The notes under the pieces were generated by a model that did not search any database, was not told where the DNA came from, and saw only the letters and a list, made by a program, of their open reading frames with translations. The position numbers were made by a program, and so were the translations under genes. From assembly GCA_033065855.1 (NCBI GenBank), contig JAVXUO010000385.1, positions 248,001-312,000 on the forward strand: a stretch of DNA of 64,000 nt, written 5' to 3'. The stretch is from Escallonia rubra. Its lineage: Eukaryota > Streptophyta > Magnoliopsida > Escalloniales > Escalloniaceae. Positions 25,518 through 41,555 of the stretch are shown here, one piece after another (positions within the stretch are counted from its first letter, which is position 1; each line of letters starts with the position of its first letter).

Positions 25518-26256
25518 ATGAAACTAATGACATACCTTTTGTTTTAGCTTTGTCACCTCAACCTCAATCCCAAATCCATTGTTACAATGATTTTTTTGAC
25601 AAGATGCATTCTAAGAGACTCGCTTAAGAAGCTGAAAATTATACTCGCCCTTGGTGAGTACTCATTTGAACCTTTTGGAAGGAAAAAACTTTCTTAGTAA
25701 TTGTGCAAGGTTCTTCATGCCACACGAACACAAATCTTGTATGTTGTATTTGAATTATCTTTAGTTCAAATTCCCAAAGTGTGCTCTGGGTTTTTACAAA
25801 TTCAATATAGATGCTTTTGAACTAGATCCTTTTGAACTTCAAATCCCCCTGCAACCAACTCTAGTTTACCCCTTGTAAAATGCAATATCAATGCCACGAG
25901 TAATACTTCCAAATTAGGGATGTCTGCTTTCCTTCGTATTAGAGGACTATTTCTGCTTGACGAGCATATCACTTATGTCGTCCGTCTTCCACACCAGAAG
26001 ATATATCTCTCAAACTGTTACTATCAGACACAAGAGGGCGCTGCACAAATCCACGTGATAAACCTTTTCTTACAAGATCCTTTTCCATGAATCATGGAGT
26101 CATATTGAGTTTGAGGATGTGTATGCCTCGCTAAAAAGACGCAATAAAGCAGTAAAAGCATAAAAGGCATACGCTTCAGATCAGAGGGCGCATGCTTTGT
26201 CGATAACCACGTTGAGGCAACTCCGCAATGCCTTGCCCTGAGATGAGCCCCAAGTC

Positions 26257-26546
26257 TGGACCTGGCAAAAACTGGCCCGGACCCGCGGGTCTACCCGTGT
26301 CTGGTCAAAAAACCTGGGTACGGGTACATAATTAGAAGACCCGTCGAAAACAGTTTTGTACCCGAAACCGACCCGTTAAATCCGGGCCGTTTGGGTCAAT
26401 TACCGGGTACCCGGGTTTACCCGGTTATATGAGTATACATACAACTTTTTTTTAGGGTTAAAACCTCTCATTCTTTCATCTTATCACTTCCGCCCTTGCC
26501 TCTTAAGTCTCTCAGACTCTCACCCTCACAGATCCCCTCTCTCAAG

Positions 26547-26586
<40 letters not shown>

Positions 26587-27222
26587 ATCTATCAAAGTCA
26601 CGACCACTCTACTCCACCCACGGTGCCACGTTATTCAGTCACTCCCGGATTTACCACATCTCCGCGCCCACCGATCGTCAGTCAATCACCACGTCGCGCC
26701 GTCACATCTTCGTCTCCAATCTGTCACCCCGTCACGCCGTCGCCACCGATCCATCGCCCAGTCGCCATCGATCCGTCACTCCGTCGCCAGAGATTCGTCA
26801 TTCCGTCGTCCAGTCACTACCGATCGATCACTCCGTCGTCTTGTGGTGGTTAGGTAGATCTTTCACTTAGTGGATCTTAATGGTTGTCGTGTCGATGTTC
26901 AGATTTTTTTTTCGTTTGAAAGATGTCCATATTGTTTTTTTTTTCCCGTTTGAAAGATGTTCAGATTGTTGTGTAATGAATTGATGGAGAAAGAATGAAT
27001 TATCTGATTGTTGGAGGTCAAAATATGTCTAATTAGTAGGTATTTAAAATATGTTTATTAAAAAAACAATTAATCAGGAAAATGGTGATTTACCCCCGGG
27101 TAATACCTACCCGCAAGGGTAGGGTAACGGGTTCTCAAAAAGCCTACCCGAGAAAAATTGGGTAAATTATACCCTATCTGTTTTTTGCTGGAACCGGCGG
27201 GTATACCCGTTTGCCAAGTCTA
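26257..27222. mobile_element. hAT-like non-autonomous element (966 bp)
   Basis: The left end TGGACCTGGCAAA and the complement of the right end, TAGACTTGGCAAA, form terminal inverted repeats. The flanks CCCAAGTC (26249-26256) and CGCAAGGC (27223-27230) agree at 6 of 8 positions, the hAT target-duplication length. Subterminal regions are full of ACCCG and CGGGT motifs. The interior has a (TC)n tract near 26550-26584 and tandem GTCACTCCGTCG-type repeats. The Ser/Arg-rich open frames across these repeats are not regarded as genes. Confidence 0.65.
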
Positions 27223-27260
27223 CGCAAGGCGCGAATTGCAAATGCCTTTTAAAACATTGG

Positions 27261-27785
27261 CAACAAGAGCCTGAGGCATTTTTAAGACGTGTAGACTGAA
27301 GTATGACTGGTTGACTTTACATACGAAGAAGAAATGCTAGACACCAACACATCTAGCACATGCCAACTCTATAGTCATTGATCTTTTGAAAACATTCTCC
27401 TAGCTGCTAGGAATCCACCAAAGTCTATGCAGAGATGCATTATCGAATATCTATCTTGCTACCTTGGCATTCATAGTCCTAAGCTTTAGACCGCTGATGA
27501 ACATTGAGCCTATATCTCTAAAGAAACCAGTACTGTGAAACTCTTCTATCTCCAAGTCCGGCTCTTTGGGGAGTCATCTCAGGTTGCCAAATCGGAGTCC
27601 TTAAAGGAACAATCAAAGTCATAACCTAAGGAGAAAGGTCTTTCATAAATCTCATTATTTTTATCTTTTTGCCTAACCTCGTTTCATCAACGAAGGATTA
27701 TTGAGATTCAGGCAATGATCATTCTACCATAGCAATTGCGGTTGAACCTTAAGGACTGAAAGTGGCAAATACCCTTTGAGGTTTG
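27261..27785. repeat. Diverged direct repeat, copy 2 (interrupted by a solo LTR)
   Basis: This copy matches 24969-25517. It is cut at GAGGTTTG by the LTR insertion at 27786, and homology to copy 1 appears to resume after 28506 (GTTTGCC, then a GTGGCAC-like stretch). It begins 39 bp after the right end of the hAT element. Confidence 0.62.
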
Positions 27786-28506
27786 TGTACACACAAATTT
27801 TGTGTCTAAAGTGCAAGACAAGACATAAGTGAACATAATTCAACTCTATGATTTTTTACGCAAAACGTACGGAAATTCCTCTAGTTCGATATTCGGTCAT
27901 GATCCAAGGGCCAAAACAACTTGATAATGTGGATTTTGACTTCTTTAATCTTTGCAGTTGATATATTGTCAAAGTGATGCTTGATCGAGAGCTTTAAGGC
28001 TTTATCTCGAATAAATATGGTGATCCTTGGCTTGCAGAAATACCGAAATTGAAGGTGAATTCCTCTTTGATTTAAGATCAAAAAAGAAATTAGTCTTCGT
28101 ATTTTTGAAGTGCTCAACTGAAGAATGACTCTAAGTTAGTGCGTATTGTTTTTCAAATAGAACAAAAAGTGTGAGACGACAGAGTCTCGACAGAGGTTTG
28201 GCCTTGATTGCTGAGATTCTGTGTATCCTTCTTCTCTACCCCAAGCACTTTATTTATAGGCAAGGCAGTGGGCTCAATTTTGAAAACCCCATGATCTGAG
28301 CTTTGACTTTTCTAGTTAAAGAGATTTTTGTCCTTCTTTATTCTTGAAATGTGACATAATTAACACATAGCAATAGACCAGTTTGTTGGACGATTAAATG
28401 GGCTTGGTCTAAATTGGCCCTTGAACCCGCTTTTGTAGGCAATGCTGAATATTTGACTAATCAACAAAAATTTATCATATTGACTAGTACGATTTCAGTG
28501 TCTACA
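27786..28506 (-). mobile_element. Solo LTR of an LTR retrotransposon (721 bp)
   Basis: The segment has TGTACA...TGTCTACA boundaries and is flanked by a perfect 5-bp duplication, GTTTG, at 27781-27785 and 28507-28511. Read on the minus strand it begins TGTAGACAC, a common plant LTR start, and contains a TATA-like CTATAAATAAAG (plus-strand 28247-28260 region). No internal retrotransposon sequence or second LTR adjoins it, which suggests LTR-LTR recombination. Confidence 0.75.
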
Positions 28507-28995
28507 GTTTGCCTTCGTGGCACTAATTGGAAATGTGGATTCTAACAGAAGGCTCTGTAGATTTCAATGCAGACTAAACTAAGAGAGTCCGTCTGAGATT
28601 GATTCTCAAAATAAAATTCTGGACTAAAATAGAAATATTTTCCAAAAACGGTTTTAATCAGGTTTTAGAAGAATCAGAGGCATGAGTTACACAAACACTT
28701 GTTGCAAGTCGCGGAAGGTGTTTGGTCAATAAATGTTAAAAACAATTTTAATGTGAAAAGGTGATTTAAAAAAGGTTTCAAAGAATATTCAAGATTCTGA
28801 AATTATTTCTAACAAAATAGCAGACTACATATTATTGCTTTTTCCTTACATATTCATATCATCATATCTCCTATAAACTTTTCGATATAACATAATTGCT
28901 GACAAAATCTAAGCCAAGAAACAATTAACGTTCAAAGGAATTGCAAAGAGCAAAAGAAGGGTGCATTCTCCTAGAAATATTTGATGATTGTATAG

Positions 28996-29123
28996 TTCGT
29001 ATAGCATTATACGAACCAATTCATTATTTGTCAGGATCTAACCGATGGTCTATTTATAGTGAAACTTCAAAACTTCACTTTTATTCACAAGATAATGAAT
29101 TGGTTCGTATAATGCTATACGAA
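28996..29123. repeat. Perfect 32-bp inverted repeat with lox-like inner palindromes
   Basis: Left arm 28996-29027 is the exact reverse complement of right arm 29092-29123, with a 64-bp spacer. Each arm contains TTCGTATA and TATACGAA separated by 4 bp (GCAT or ATGC). The spacer has its own small hairpin (GTGAA...TTCAC). Flanks show no clear target duplication. It may be a very short fold-back element; function is unknown. Confidence 0.85.
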
Positions 29124-29980
29124 TCTCAAGATTGAAATTCAATGCCATTTTATAAAAAGCCCGAGAGTAATAGTATTTTTGTTGGTAAAACATGTTTCTC
29201 CAAAAGTGTTTAAAATCATAAACTACAAAATGTGTCCGTTATAGTTTTAAACATTTTTCCTGGTTTGGAGGAGTGTTTTAAGCACTTTAATTATCTTAAT
29301 AAACACCAGCCAAACTTAATATGAACTGTTTAAACATATTTGTTTAGTCTAAAATAAATTTCAAGCACCCTTTAAGGCAATAAGATGACAAGTGATTGAG
29401 AGTGGCTAACAGGTTTCGCAGACAGACTCAACGACAATCCAAAGTTTCTAAAAAGTAGCTACACAACGAAAAACGACACTCACTTATGTAAATGTACATA
29501 GTCCACAAGTAAAATTTGTCATTGCTAAAGAATTTACCGGCAATGATCATAAAAATTTTTAGTGACATTTATCTAATGACGATAAAAAAGTGCTATGGCA
29601 GTTGTTGCCAAAGGTGTTAACAAAAACGCCACTAAACATTTTTACCCCTCAAGCTGAGATAAGAAAGAAGAATTTTGCTACAATCCTGGTAGCCTACAGC
29701 TCCTTGTATAGTGATTATTAATAGTCGTGAAATATAGAGTGGGACATTTTTGCAGGCATCTTTAATGATAAATTTTAACAATATTTTTTAATTGTAGTTT
29801 TATCTAGTGAGAATTTGTAATTTGACCATCATATTGGTTGCTTTCCTTTTGTGACACGTAATTGAGGACAAAAGAGGAATTTGACCACCTTCTACCACAA
29901 TCCAGACGCAGCGAAACTCATTCAGGGGCAGGATCCAAAGCCACGCACCTCCAAACACAAGACCGAACCTGATTGGTCCC
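29124..29980. other. Intergenic region with MITE remnants, upstream of BiP
   Basis: The stretch near 29540-29800 contains fragments resembling the Mutator-like MITE family (for example CTACAGCTCCTTGTATAG and a TTTAATGATAAATTTTAACA-like internal block). Complete ends were not found. The last 100 bp are the distal BiP promoter. Confidence 0.45.
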
Positions 29981-29994
29981 GACAACAACCATCT

Positions 29995-30013
29995 CCAATC
30001 TCATTGGTCCACC
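29995..30013 (+). promoter_or_regulatory. ER-stress response element (ERSE/ERSE-II composite) of BiP
   Basis: CCAAT (29995-29999), nine bases, then CCACC (30009-30013) matches the ERSE consensus CCAAT-N9-CCACG except at the last base. The same bases include ATTGG-N-CCACC (30003-30013), which matches ERSE-II with the same mismatch. A second ATTGGTCCC lies at about 29972-29980, and GTGACGCG follows at about 30023-30030. Known plant BiP promoters carry such elements, bound by bZIP factors with NF-Y during the unfolded-protein response. Binding here is inferred. Confidence 0.65.
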
Positions 30014-30085
30014 TCAGCACCCGTGACGCGCTCGCCCCCCTCGAAGTTTCAAAAAAACACCGTAACCCCCCGCAACGGCTGACAC

Positions 30086-30093
30086 TATATAAA
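30086..30093 (+). promoter_or_regulatory. TATA box of BiP
   Basis: TATATAAA lies 107 bp before the BiP ATG and about 73 bp after the ERSE-like element. Transcription would be expected to start near 30115-30125, giving a short leader. Confidence 0.75.
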
Positions 30094-30199
30094 TGCTCCC
30101 TCGCTTCATTTCTGTTCTTCATCGAACGCAGAGAGAAACACAAATATTGGAACAAACCAACATTCTGTATACAGAGGATCTCGAGGCCTTTCTGACGCA

Positions 30200-34199
<4,000 letters not shown>

Positions 34200-34916
34200 G
34201 AGAATATTTAAGTGCATACTTTATGTGTAATGCGAAGCGATGTTAAATGGTAGACACAGAGGCGAAGAAGATGAGGAGGAAGCAATGCGAATGGGAGGCC
34301 ACTACTCCCCCGGCGTATTCCGTTTTCCTGTCTCGTAATTCATTTTTGGTTGATTTGTATAGTAGAGAGGGATTGAAATCATCTTAGAATGAGGAATAGT
34401 AATTTCTGTTGGGCATATACTATTCGAACCTCCAGTTTTCTGCTAGATGTTTTGATGCATTTCAGGCCGACGAGTATGAAGAAAGCTGTTAAGGAAGCAA
34501 CTATAACTTGCTCCGAGCAGGCCTCCGGGCTGCAAAAATGTTCTATATCAGCAGTTGTAACATGAAAAAATTTAGCATGTCCCTCCGGATTGTGTAGACA
34601 ACCAGACTGATTCATTGTATTCGACCTAGAGAACGGAAAAAGAACAAAAATAGTGCCAATGGTAATTGAACTGTAATCAAGATCATGGAAGGCCGTTTCT
34701 TTGAACTGACTTCAAAACGTAGACCATCTTTCATTCTATTTAATCTGCATAAAAAGGAGCAGCACTTGGAAGACCAAAGAAGGGGGATATAATATCCCCG
34801 TACTAAGTATAGTCGTGACGAGAAAAGGCCAAAAGGTCACAAGTAACATGTACATTCACGTAATTGTTATCAATTATCATCGGTTGGGGAAGGCAATGAA
34901 AAGTAATCTATGATCA
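34200..34916. other. 3' regions of the convergent BiP and ACBP genes
   Basis: The BiP stop (34199) and the ACBP stop (34917) face each other across 717 bp, which should hold both 3' UTRs. No other gene is seen. Exact polyadenylation sites were not assigned. Confidence 0.6.
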
Positions 34917-37900
34917 TCAGGCTGTCTGACTAGCCGCCCGTTGCATCCAGGGCCAGTTCGAGTCACATAGATCGTAGGAGGAGTTGCCATCATCGTCTTT
35001 TATAGATGCGTTGGCGTTATGCTTCACAAGGAACTCAGCAATGGATTCTCTTTCACAAACAGCAGCATAATGCAATGGTGTCTGGCCTTCATTGTCCTTC
35101 AAGTAAAAATAACAGTTTGTCATGAAATGAGTTGCAAATTAAGAATGCATCACTTCATAAATGTACCAAAGGGCTTAAAGTTTGAGTACTGGCTGCTTAT
35201 TCTCAATGCCAAGTTTGCCTACTTACTTTGAAAGGAAATTTTGCTTAAGTAACGAATTTTGCTTTGTCTTAACCTGACGTGAAAAAATCTAAATTCTATC
35301 CACTTTTTTCAGTAATAACATAGATAGCAGTAGTTCAGAAGCAAACAATTGGAGCAAAAATGAAGCAGAGTTCTTAACCCCATCTTAATAGATTAACAGC
35401 TCCCATCAAGGGGAGTTCCAGTTCATCTTTTGACCAAATTGAATGACGCAAAATCTAGCAAAAAGATTATGTACACGATTTCTCAACGTCCAACAAGAAC
35501 AAAACTTAAGGTATTAAGGTGGTTGACTTACCTTTGCATTTACATCAGCACTCTTGTTTACAAGCATTTCCGTGATGTTAAGATGGCCACGGTCAACAGC
35601 CCAGTGCAATGGGGTTCGACCCTCACTATCTGCAATTATACAGAAACTTGTGTCAGAAGTCCAGGATGTTGCTTGCCTATGTACATGTATTCACCAAACT
35701 ACACAATAGTTGTGCATTAAATATGTCACAATTTGCACAACCATTTAACCAATGCATAGCAAAAGTACTACTTTGAATCAAAAATAAGTAGCAAAAGTAC
35801 TACTTCTGTAGTTCTCACAAAAGATCAAATAAACGTATTCCAAACAAAAAGAGACAGAAGAGAAAAGGTACTTAAATATATCTAACTCAATCTATGACTC
35901 TTACATGAATAAGATTTTAGGCAGAAAACAAGCAAGCCAAGCCAAGCAGAGAAATACTGTTCTCAAGCTAGCCAAGCTTGCTTGCCAATGAGATCCTACC
36001 CCCTCTGCGGCTTTTCAATTTTTAAAAATCTGTTATAGCCTAATGATTACCAATTAACACAAGTTGACTTACATCACCAGCTTATTGGGTCAAATCCCAA
36101 AGTACCATCTTCTTCTTCCTCATTCTTTCCCAGGAATGGCGACTCTAAGGAAGTTATACTGGATTTTTGTGCCAAGAGAGGTGCCCATATTAATGTTTAG
36201 AATCCCACTTGAGCAAGCCTGGTGCTTCTCATTCTCTTCTCGTCACAAGAACTTTACTCACACTTGTGCTTATCATTTCCCAAAAACCCCATTACAACAT
36301 GCTTAACATATTTCAAAGCAAAAATTAAGTAACAGACCCTTCAGATCCACAGAAACACCGCTCTCTACACATTTGATCAAGTTCTCCACATCTCCTTCTC
36401 TTGCAAACGCATGAATAGCATCCATTTTTCTGCAAAGAGAGAACATATCTTAACCACTAGTAAAAATTTCAACACTGCCCGGAAGCACAAAATTAATACT
36501 GACATACTTCACATTCTGTTGATTGATATGCAAGACTGGGAAATGTTGATATGCAACATTAAGGGCAAAGAACAACTTACTTCACTCAATTCTGATACTC
36601 ACGCATGAAGGCCATGAAGCACAAAAATTTCACTCTGATACTTCATTTGGTAACAATCTTAATAAAACGACTAAGATACCCAAACAAGTTTACAATAGCA
36701 TACCAAGTAGTAATACAAAGTGAATTCCATGTTATTTTTTATTGTCCTGAATTCTCTATTGCATACTCATAAGATGCGGGATAAAGATATGCATCGACGT
36801 GGATGTTAAACCACATGTACTAGTCCTGAAGCAGCAGTCTTCAACGTTGTAGCAGCAGTGTTCACCGTTGTTACACAAAGTTCAGGAACTCCCCTTCTAC
36901 ACAATGCAAAATCCCAGCCCTACTCCCTCTTTTCCTCGAACCCCCCACAGCCCTCTCCATGCTATCTTCTCTAATAAGCTTAATCTGTGTGAGAAAGGAC
37001 CTAAAAATGTGTATATCAAAGCTTTAACACTCTCCTTCACGTGCGACCTCCACACATGGAGAAACAAAATGAATGGATGCTCACTAGCCTACAAAATCAC
37101 ACAACACACTGCACAACAGAAGTGAACCAAATTGCAGGCAAGAAGACTTTGAACCCAAGACCTTGCAAAACCACCATCTAATAACAGTCTCGGTTAAGGA
37201 GCTTCAGCACCTCATAACCTCTAAAACACATACAAGTGCCACCAAGTCGCGGCTGAAGTGAAGAGTTCTAAATCTACCTTTAACAACAGAAGTAAAAATG
37301 TCAACGCCTAATCCTTACTCGGCATGGATAAGCTGCTGTTTAAGTATCTATAATTCCCAGACCAAAGCACATGTAGGAGATAATCACTACGTGAACAAAG
37401 CTTTTGCCACATATCATTTAAATAAACAAATGATTGTCAATCTCAATAAGCCAAGCTCATTAGGCACTCTGAACAAGGACCACCAGATTTATCTGTGGAT
37501 CAGACCAAATTTAGTCATACCATATGATGGGGAAAAACGTAATCCTCAGACATGTCAAGAAAGCGATAAGAGGAATTGTCACATAAAAACAAAACCACAG
37601 TTCTAAAAGAGCCAAAAACAAATCACAGAACACAGGCAACATACTAACACGTCTATCTAGATAGCCATAAAATTATATTTTTCCCTTCTCTTTTCTTTTC
37701 CAACTTTCGTTTAACATGGCAGAATTTAGTATGTGCTCCATAGTGGCCCGTGCTAGCATTAGGCGAAGCCGAGTGATGCTTTAATATCTATATACAAACA
37801 CACCATCCTTCAGATAAACCCATGAACCATCCATGATATTAAAGCTTAAATGATTAGAAGTGCCAAGAACCTCACAGCTCATTTCCAGATTCCTCCTCAT

Positions 37901-39470
37901 AAACATAAGTGCTGAAAACAGGCCCCATCGGTCCTCTGTTATCTGAAGTGGATATATCACTATCATTTCCACCTTTTCTCTTCTGTGCATGTCAAAATAG
38001 AGAACGGGAAAGGGAGTCTTAAAAAAAAGAATTTCGCGAAGCACAACAAACATGATGCCAGCAAATTGGAAAGGTCAAGATCTCACAATAGTTGAACCAG
38101 CAATCCAAGAAGGATATAACTCAGTCACGATCTCAATGTACTTCAACATTGCATCTTCTGGGGGCATAGCACCCAATTTCTGCCATGCCTGCCTAGTACA
38201 TGCAACCAGTAGAAGATATTTTAAGTTAGATAGATCATCAGTTTCGTCTTAAGATATGAAGAATACGCTACCAAACTTCTGTTACAGAAGTTATATAGAT
38301 TAAACGATATATCAAAGCACAAAAGTCTTGGAAAATCCTGCAGATGTAGGTAGAATTTATAGAAACTCTAAGTCCTTGCAGAATACACCAATATTCATGT
38401 TTTCAGAAAATGCCAACATACGATACCTAAAAACTAATTTCTGCACAGACCCTCATAGTGATATGTTGATAGTTTCAGCTACACGCCTACTCTGCACACA
38501 GGCACCTTGAAAAGAAAATGAAAATAAAGATTTTATTGCCGGTTTTCCCCCTACCAGTCATGAATACATACTCTAAATCCCACCTTAATGATGTAAGACA
38601 CGCGCAACAACACTAAAGTAAACCAAAGAAAATATGTAAGAACCTTCCTGCCACTCCCTTTCACTAGTCCTCAGTGACAAATTACAAGCTACCTTTCCAT
38701 CAACCCACAGAGAAACGAGCAAAGACCCAAAGGCGGGAAGGAAATTAACTTTCCCGTGTGCATCTCAATTCGTCAATAATGTCGCATTTGCAATCGAGGC
38801 CACACGAGAAACTAAAATACAACACGATCACAACCAATATCAACCAAGCAGTTTTACAATAATAATTAACTTTGGCAACAGCATCTAACAAAGAGCAAAC
38901 CACTAGAAGAATCTCATTTCTAAAAACCCTTTTCACCAATCCACAAGTACCTATCCAACTAAGAATTGCAAAATGCAGCGTTAACATAAAGGAAAACCTA
39001 ATCTTGCAGCATTACCATTTAGCGCGAGCCGTCATCTTAAGCGCCGAGGGCTGCGGGGAGCCGCACGGCCCCTCGGTGGCGATCTTATACAATCCATACA
39101 GCTGCAGCTGCACATCCGTCGACACCTTGTTCGCCGCCTTGTCCGCCGCCGTCGCGGCCACGAACGCCGTCGCGGCACTGAACGCCTCGTCTAACTCCGT
39201 ACTCTCCACGCCCTCCCAATCATCATCACTATCACCAGTCAACGAGGTCTTCTCCTCGCCGATCAGCGGCTCCACGTCAGCAGCAGCCGTGGTGCCCTCC
39301 GCGTCCGACTCCGATCCCGGCGGCGAGGGCTTCGGCTCGGGCGAGTCGGAGCGGACGACTCGGAGGTTCTCCTCGCGGAACGAAACGACGACGGAGATGA
39401 GCTTGGCGAGGAGGAAGGAGAAGATGAAGCCTATGAAGATGGATTGGGCGTATTGCTGCCAGTCCGCCAT
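34917..39470 (-). CDS. ACBP1/ACBP2: Acyl-CoA-binding protein with ankyrin repeats, membrane-anchored (ACBP1/ACBP2 type)
   Basis: Binds long-chain acyl-CoA esters and lipids at the ER and plasma membrane; the Arabidopsis relatives act in lipid transfer and stress responses. Six exons (39470-39016, 38192-38087, 37982-37876, 36429-36338, 35629-35532, 35096-34917) join in frame to 345 residues, between the recalled lengths of ACBP1 and ACBP2. Residues 11-31 form a hydrophobic N-terminal anchor. An acidic linker (DDDWEGVESTELDEAF) leads into the acyl-CoA-binding domain (about 92-181), with YGLYKIATEGPC, KMTARAKWQAWQ and a YPSW end. The C-terminus has ankyrin repeats (GRTPLHWAVDRGHLNI, GQTPLHYAAVCERESIAEFL). 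The ATG is directly preceded on the coding strand by an ACC-repeat leader. The last exon's acceptor (TTGAAG) is weak, but the join agrees with the family. Confidence 0.94.
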
Positions 39471-41169
39471 GGGTGGTGGTGGTGGTGGTGGCTCCCTCAG
39501 TACGCCCTGGCCAAGTTAAGAAGACGGGCTGTTTGGTAACAGGAATAGTGTAAACCTGGAAAAGGCGGACATGAACATAAGCAAATTCTCTTGCCGGAGA
39601 GTCCCAGTCTATTAAAAGCTGGTGCACATCTTGGAACACTTTTTATCTTCTTTTTTTCACCTCTTCAAGTTACCGGTGACTTTCACCATGACATGGTAAT
39701 TACTTTCTTCGGTAACTTTTCTAGCGATAGTTTTAATTGATTGGCTTGAATTTCACTTTTTCTTTGTCATTGTTGTTTTAAACGCAAAGAAAATATGTTA
39801 TTATATCAGTTGTCTGCATGATGTTACTATTATTTTGTGATTTTACGATATGTCAGCACCGAAAGTACTAATTGCAAACCTTTTGAAGCATTATCAAGAA
39901 GAAAAGAAGATATAGGTTGATTTGTGCGTTTCAGTAAAAGATTTAAGTAGAAAGTAACCCAATATAAGAAAGAAGGATATATACAGGTACCTTTTTGGCA
40001 TTTCAGTAAAAGATTTAAGTAGATAGTGATTTGTATAAGCACATGACATTCGTGATGATTTTGGCATATACTAAAAGGGACATCCATTGACAAGGATAAC
40101 ACAAATCTTTCAAATCGGAAAAGAAACTATCCTGAGAATGGTCTTAGTGAGCTCTCGCTCTCATGACAATTGAATGTCATGTGAAAATTAAACCCACCCA
40201 CCAATAAGGATCCGGTCACATGAAGAAAAATCAAGCCCGTATAGATGACATAGATCGTGGCCATGCAAATACCAAGTAAAGAATAATGAATGGTTGGGGT
40301 TGGGGGGGGGGGGGGGGGGGGTAGGGTTAGGAGAAAGAAAGATTGTTGTAGCCGAAGTTCAAAAGCAAAAACAACTTGTTATAAGAATTGTCTGTCGTTA
40401 GGTGTCAATCATAGTAACATATATTGCGTTGTTATTGTATGTCTTTCTACGTCAATCATGATAACAAATATGATTCGATGCTATACCAGAATGAAGCTGG
40501 TGCAAAACATGGTGTAAACGTTCAATGGAGTTGCCCCAGAGAATAGAAGGTGCAAGTTTATGTAACCATTCGACCATTATGGCATTTTATGACCTAGCAT
40601 TTGACTCGGGCTTTACCAATTTTATACAAACCATTCAAATTAATATTTTGTTTCCGAAGCCCCTTCAGAGTTGAAGTGATGTGAGTTATGGTAAGTAAAG
40701 CACACACAAAAAAAAAAAAAAAAATCAAGGTAGAAAAGAGAGAGAAAGGTCAATTCGAATTTGTCTATTGTTGGCCTAATATCATAACTTTAAGTGTTGC
40801 TTTTATTGTTTTACAAACTAACTATAAGTTGGTAAGGAAAAAGAAATCATAATATGGGCCTTAGAAATGATTAAGACCCAATTATTCGAAGAGTCGCATC
40901 CTCTGGGCAGACGAATTTCTTTTACTTTTTTGATTCCATTGTCCTCGGGTCATCGAGCAAAGTCTCTTGAAATAGAAAAGTTTTTTGCCGCTACCCTAAT
41001 TATACGGTGATAACTAATAGTCCTAATATGATGATACATTGATTAAGTAGAGTTTTATAAGGTGTAGAATTTATTTTCTACTCACATGTGATAAACTAAA
41101 ATTATGGCAATAATAACTACAAATTTTTTAAATGGAAAGGGAGATGATGTGAAAATTGACAGATATTCA
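39471..41169. other. Upstream region of ACBP and intergenic sequence
   Basis: A GGT repeat (ACC on the coding strand) lies at 39473-39492, against the ACBP start codon. AAAGATTTAAGTAGA occurs twice near 39938 and 40008. A G-run lies at about 40302-40321. No further gene is recognised. Confidence 0.55.
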
Positions 41170-41555
41170 CATGTCAAAAAACATGCGCGCATTACATGCG
41201 GATTTAACGTCCAATTTTAAATGAACATCTAATTTTAGACTCGTTTGCGATGTTTTTGTCAAGGTCAGGGAACATTATTGCAAAAGTTGAAAACACGGGG
41301 AGCGACTTGCAAAAATGTGTAAACTCAGGGGACAGTTTTGTATTTAACCCTAGGCAAAATGACAGATCCACCCATGCCAAAATGGCATGTGCACAGCACA
41401 TGCGGACTTAATGTCCGAATTTAGACGGCCATCCAATTTTGAAGCTGTTTGCAATGATTTTGTCAACCTCAAGGAACATTATTGCAAAAGTTGTAAACAC
41501 GGGGAGCAAAGTGCAAATACGTGTAAACCTCAGGGAACAGTTTTGTCATTAACCC
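41170..41555. repeat. Near-tandem duplication of a 180-bp unit
   Basis: Unit 1 (41170-41350) and unit 2 (41373-41555) are colinear, with the same start (ACATGCGGA, then TTAA and GTCC) and shared blocks GGAACATTATTGCAAAAGTT and AACACGGGGAGC. A 22-bp spacer separates them. The origin is unknown; similar wording is common in decayed plant transposons. Confidence 0.75.

Noticed and set aside
26496-26870. Ser/Arg-rich open frame of 124 codons
   Set aside because: It runs through a (TC)n tract and tandem GTCACTCCGTCG-type repeats inside a hAT element; the composition is that of the repeat.
28996-29015. Genuine loxP or cloning-vector site
   Set aside because: Only the inner 8 of 13 arm bases match, the spacer is 4 instead of 8 bp, and the flanks are ordinary host-like sequence in a larger inverted repeat.
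39277-39639. Overlapping open frames around the first ACBP exon
   Set aside because: They are alternative frames of a GC-rich, repeat-containing exon; the ACBP frame matches its family throughout.
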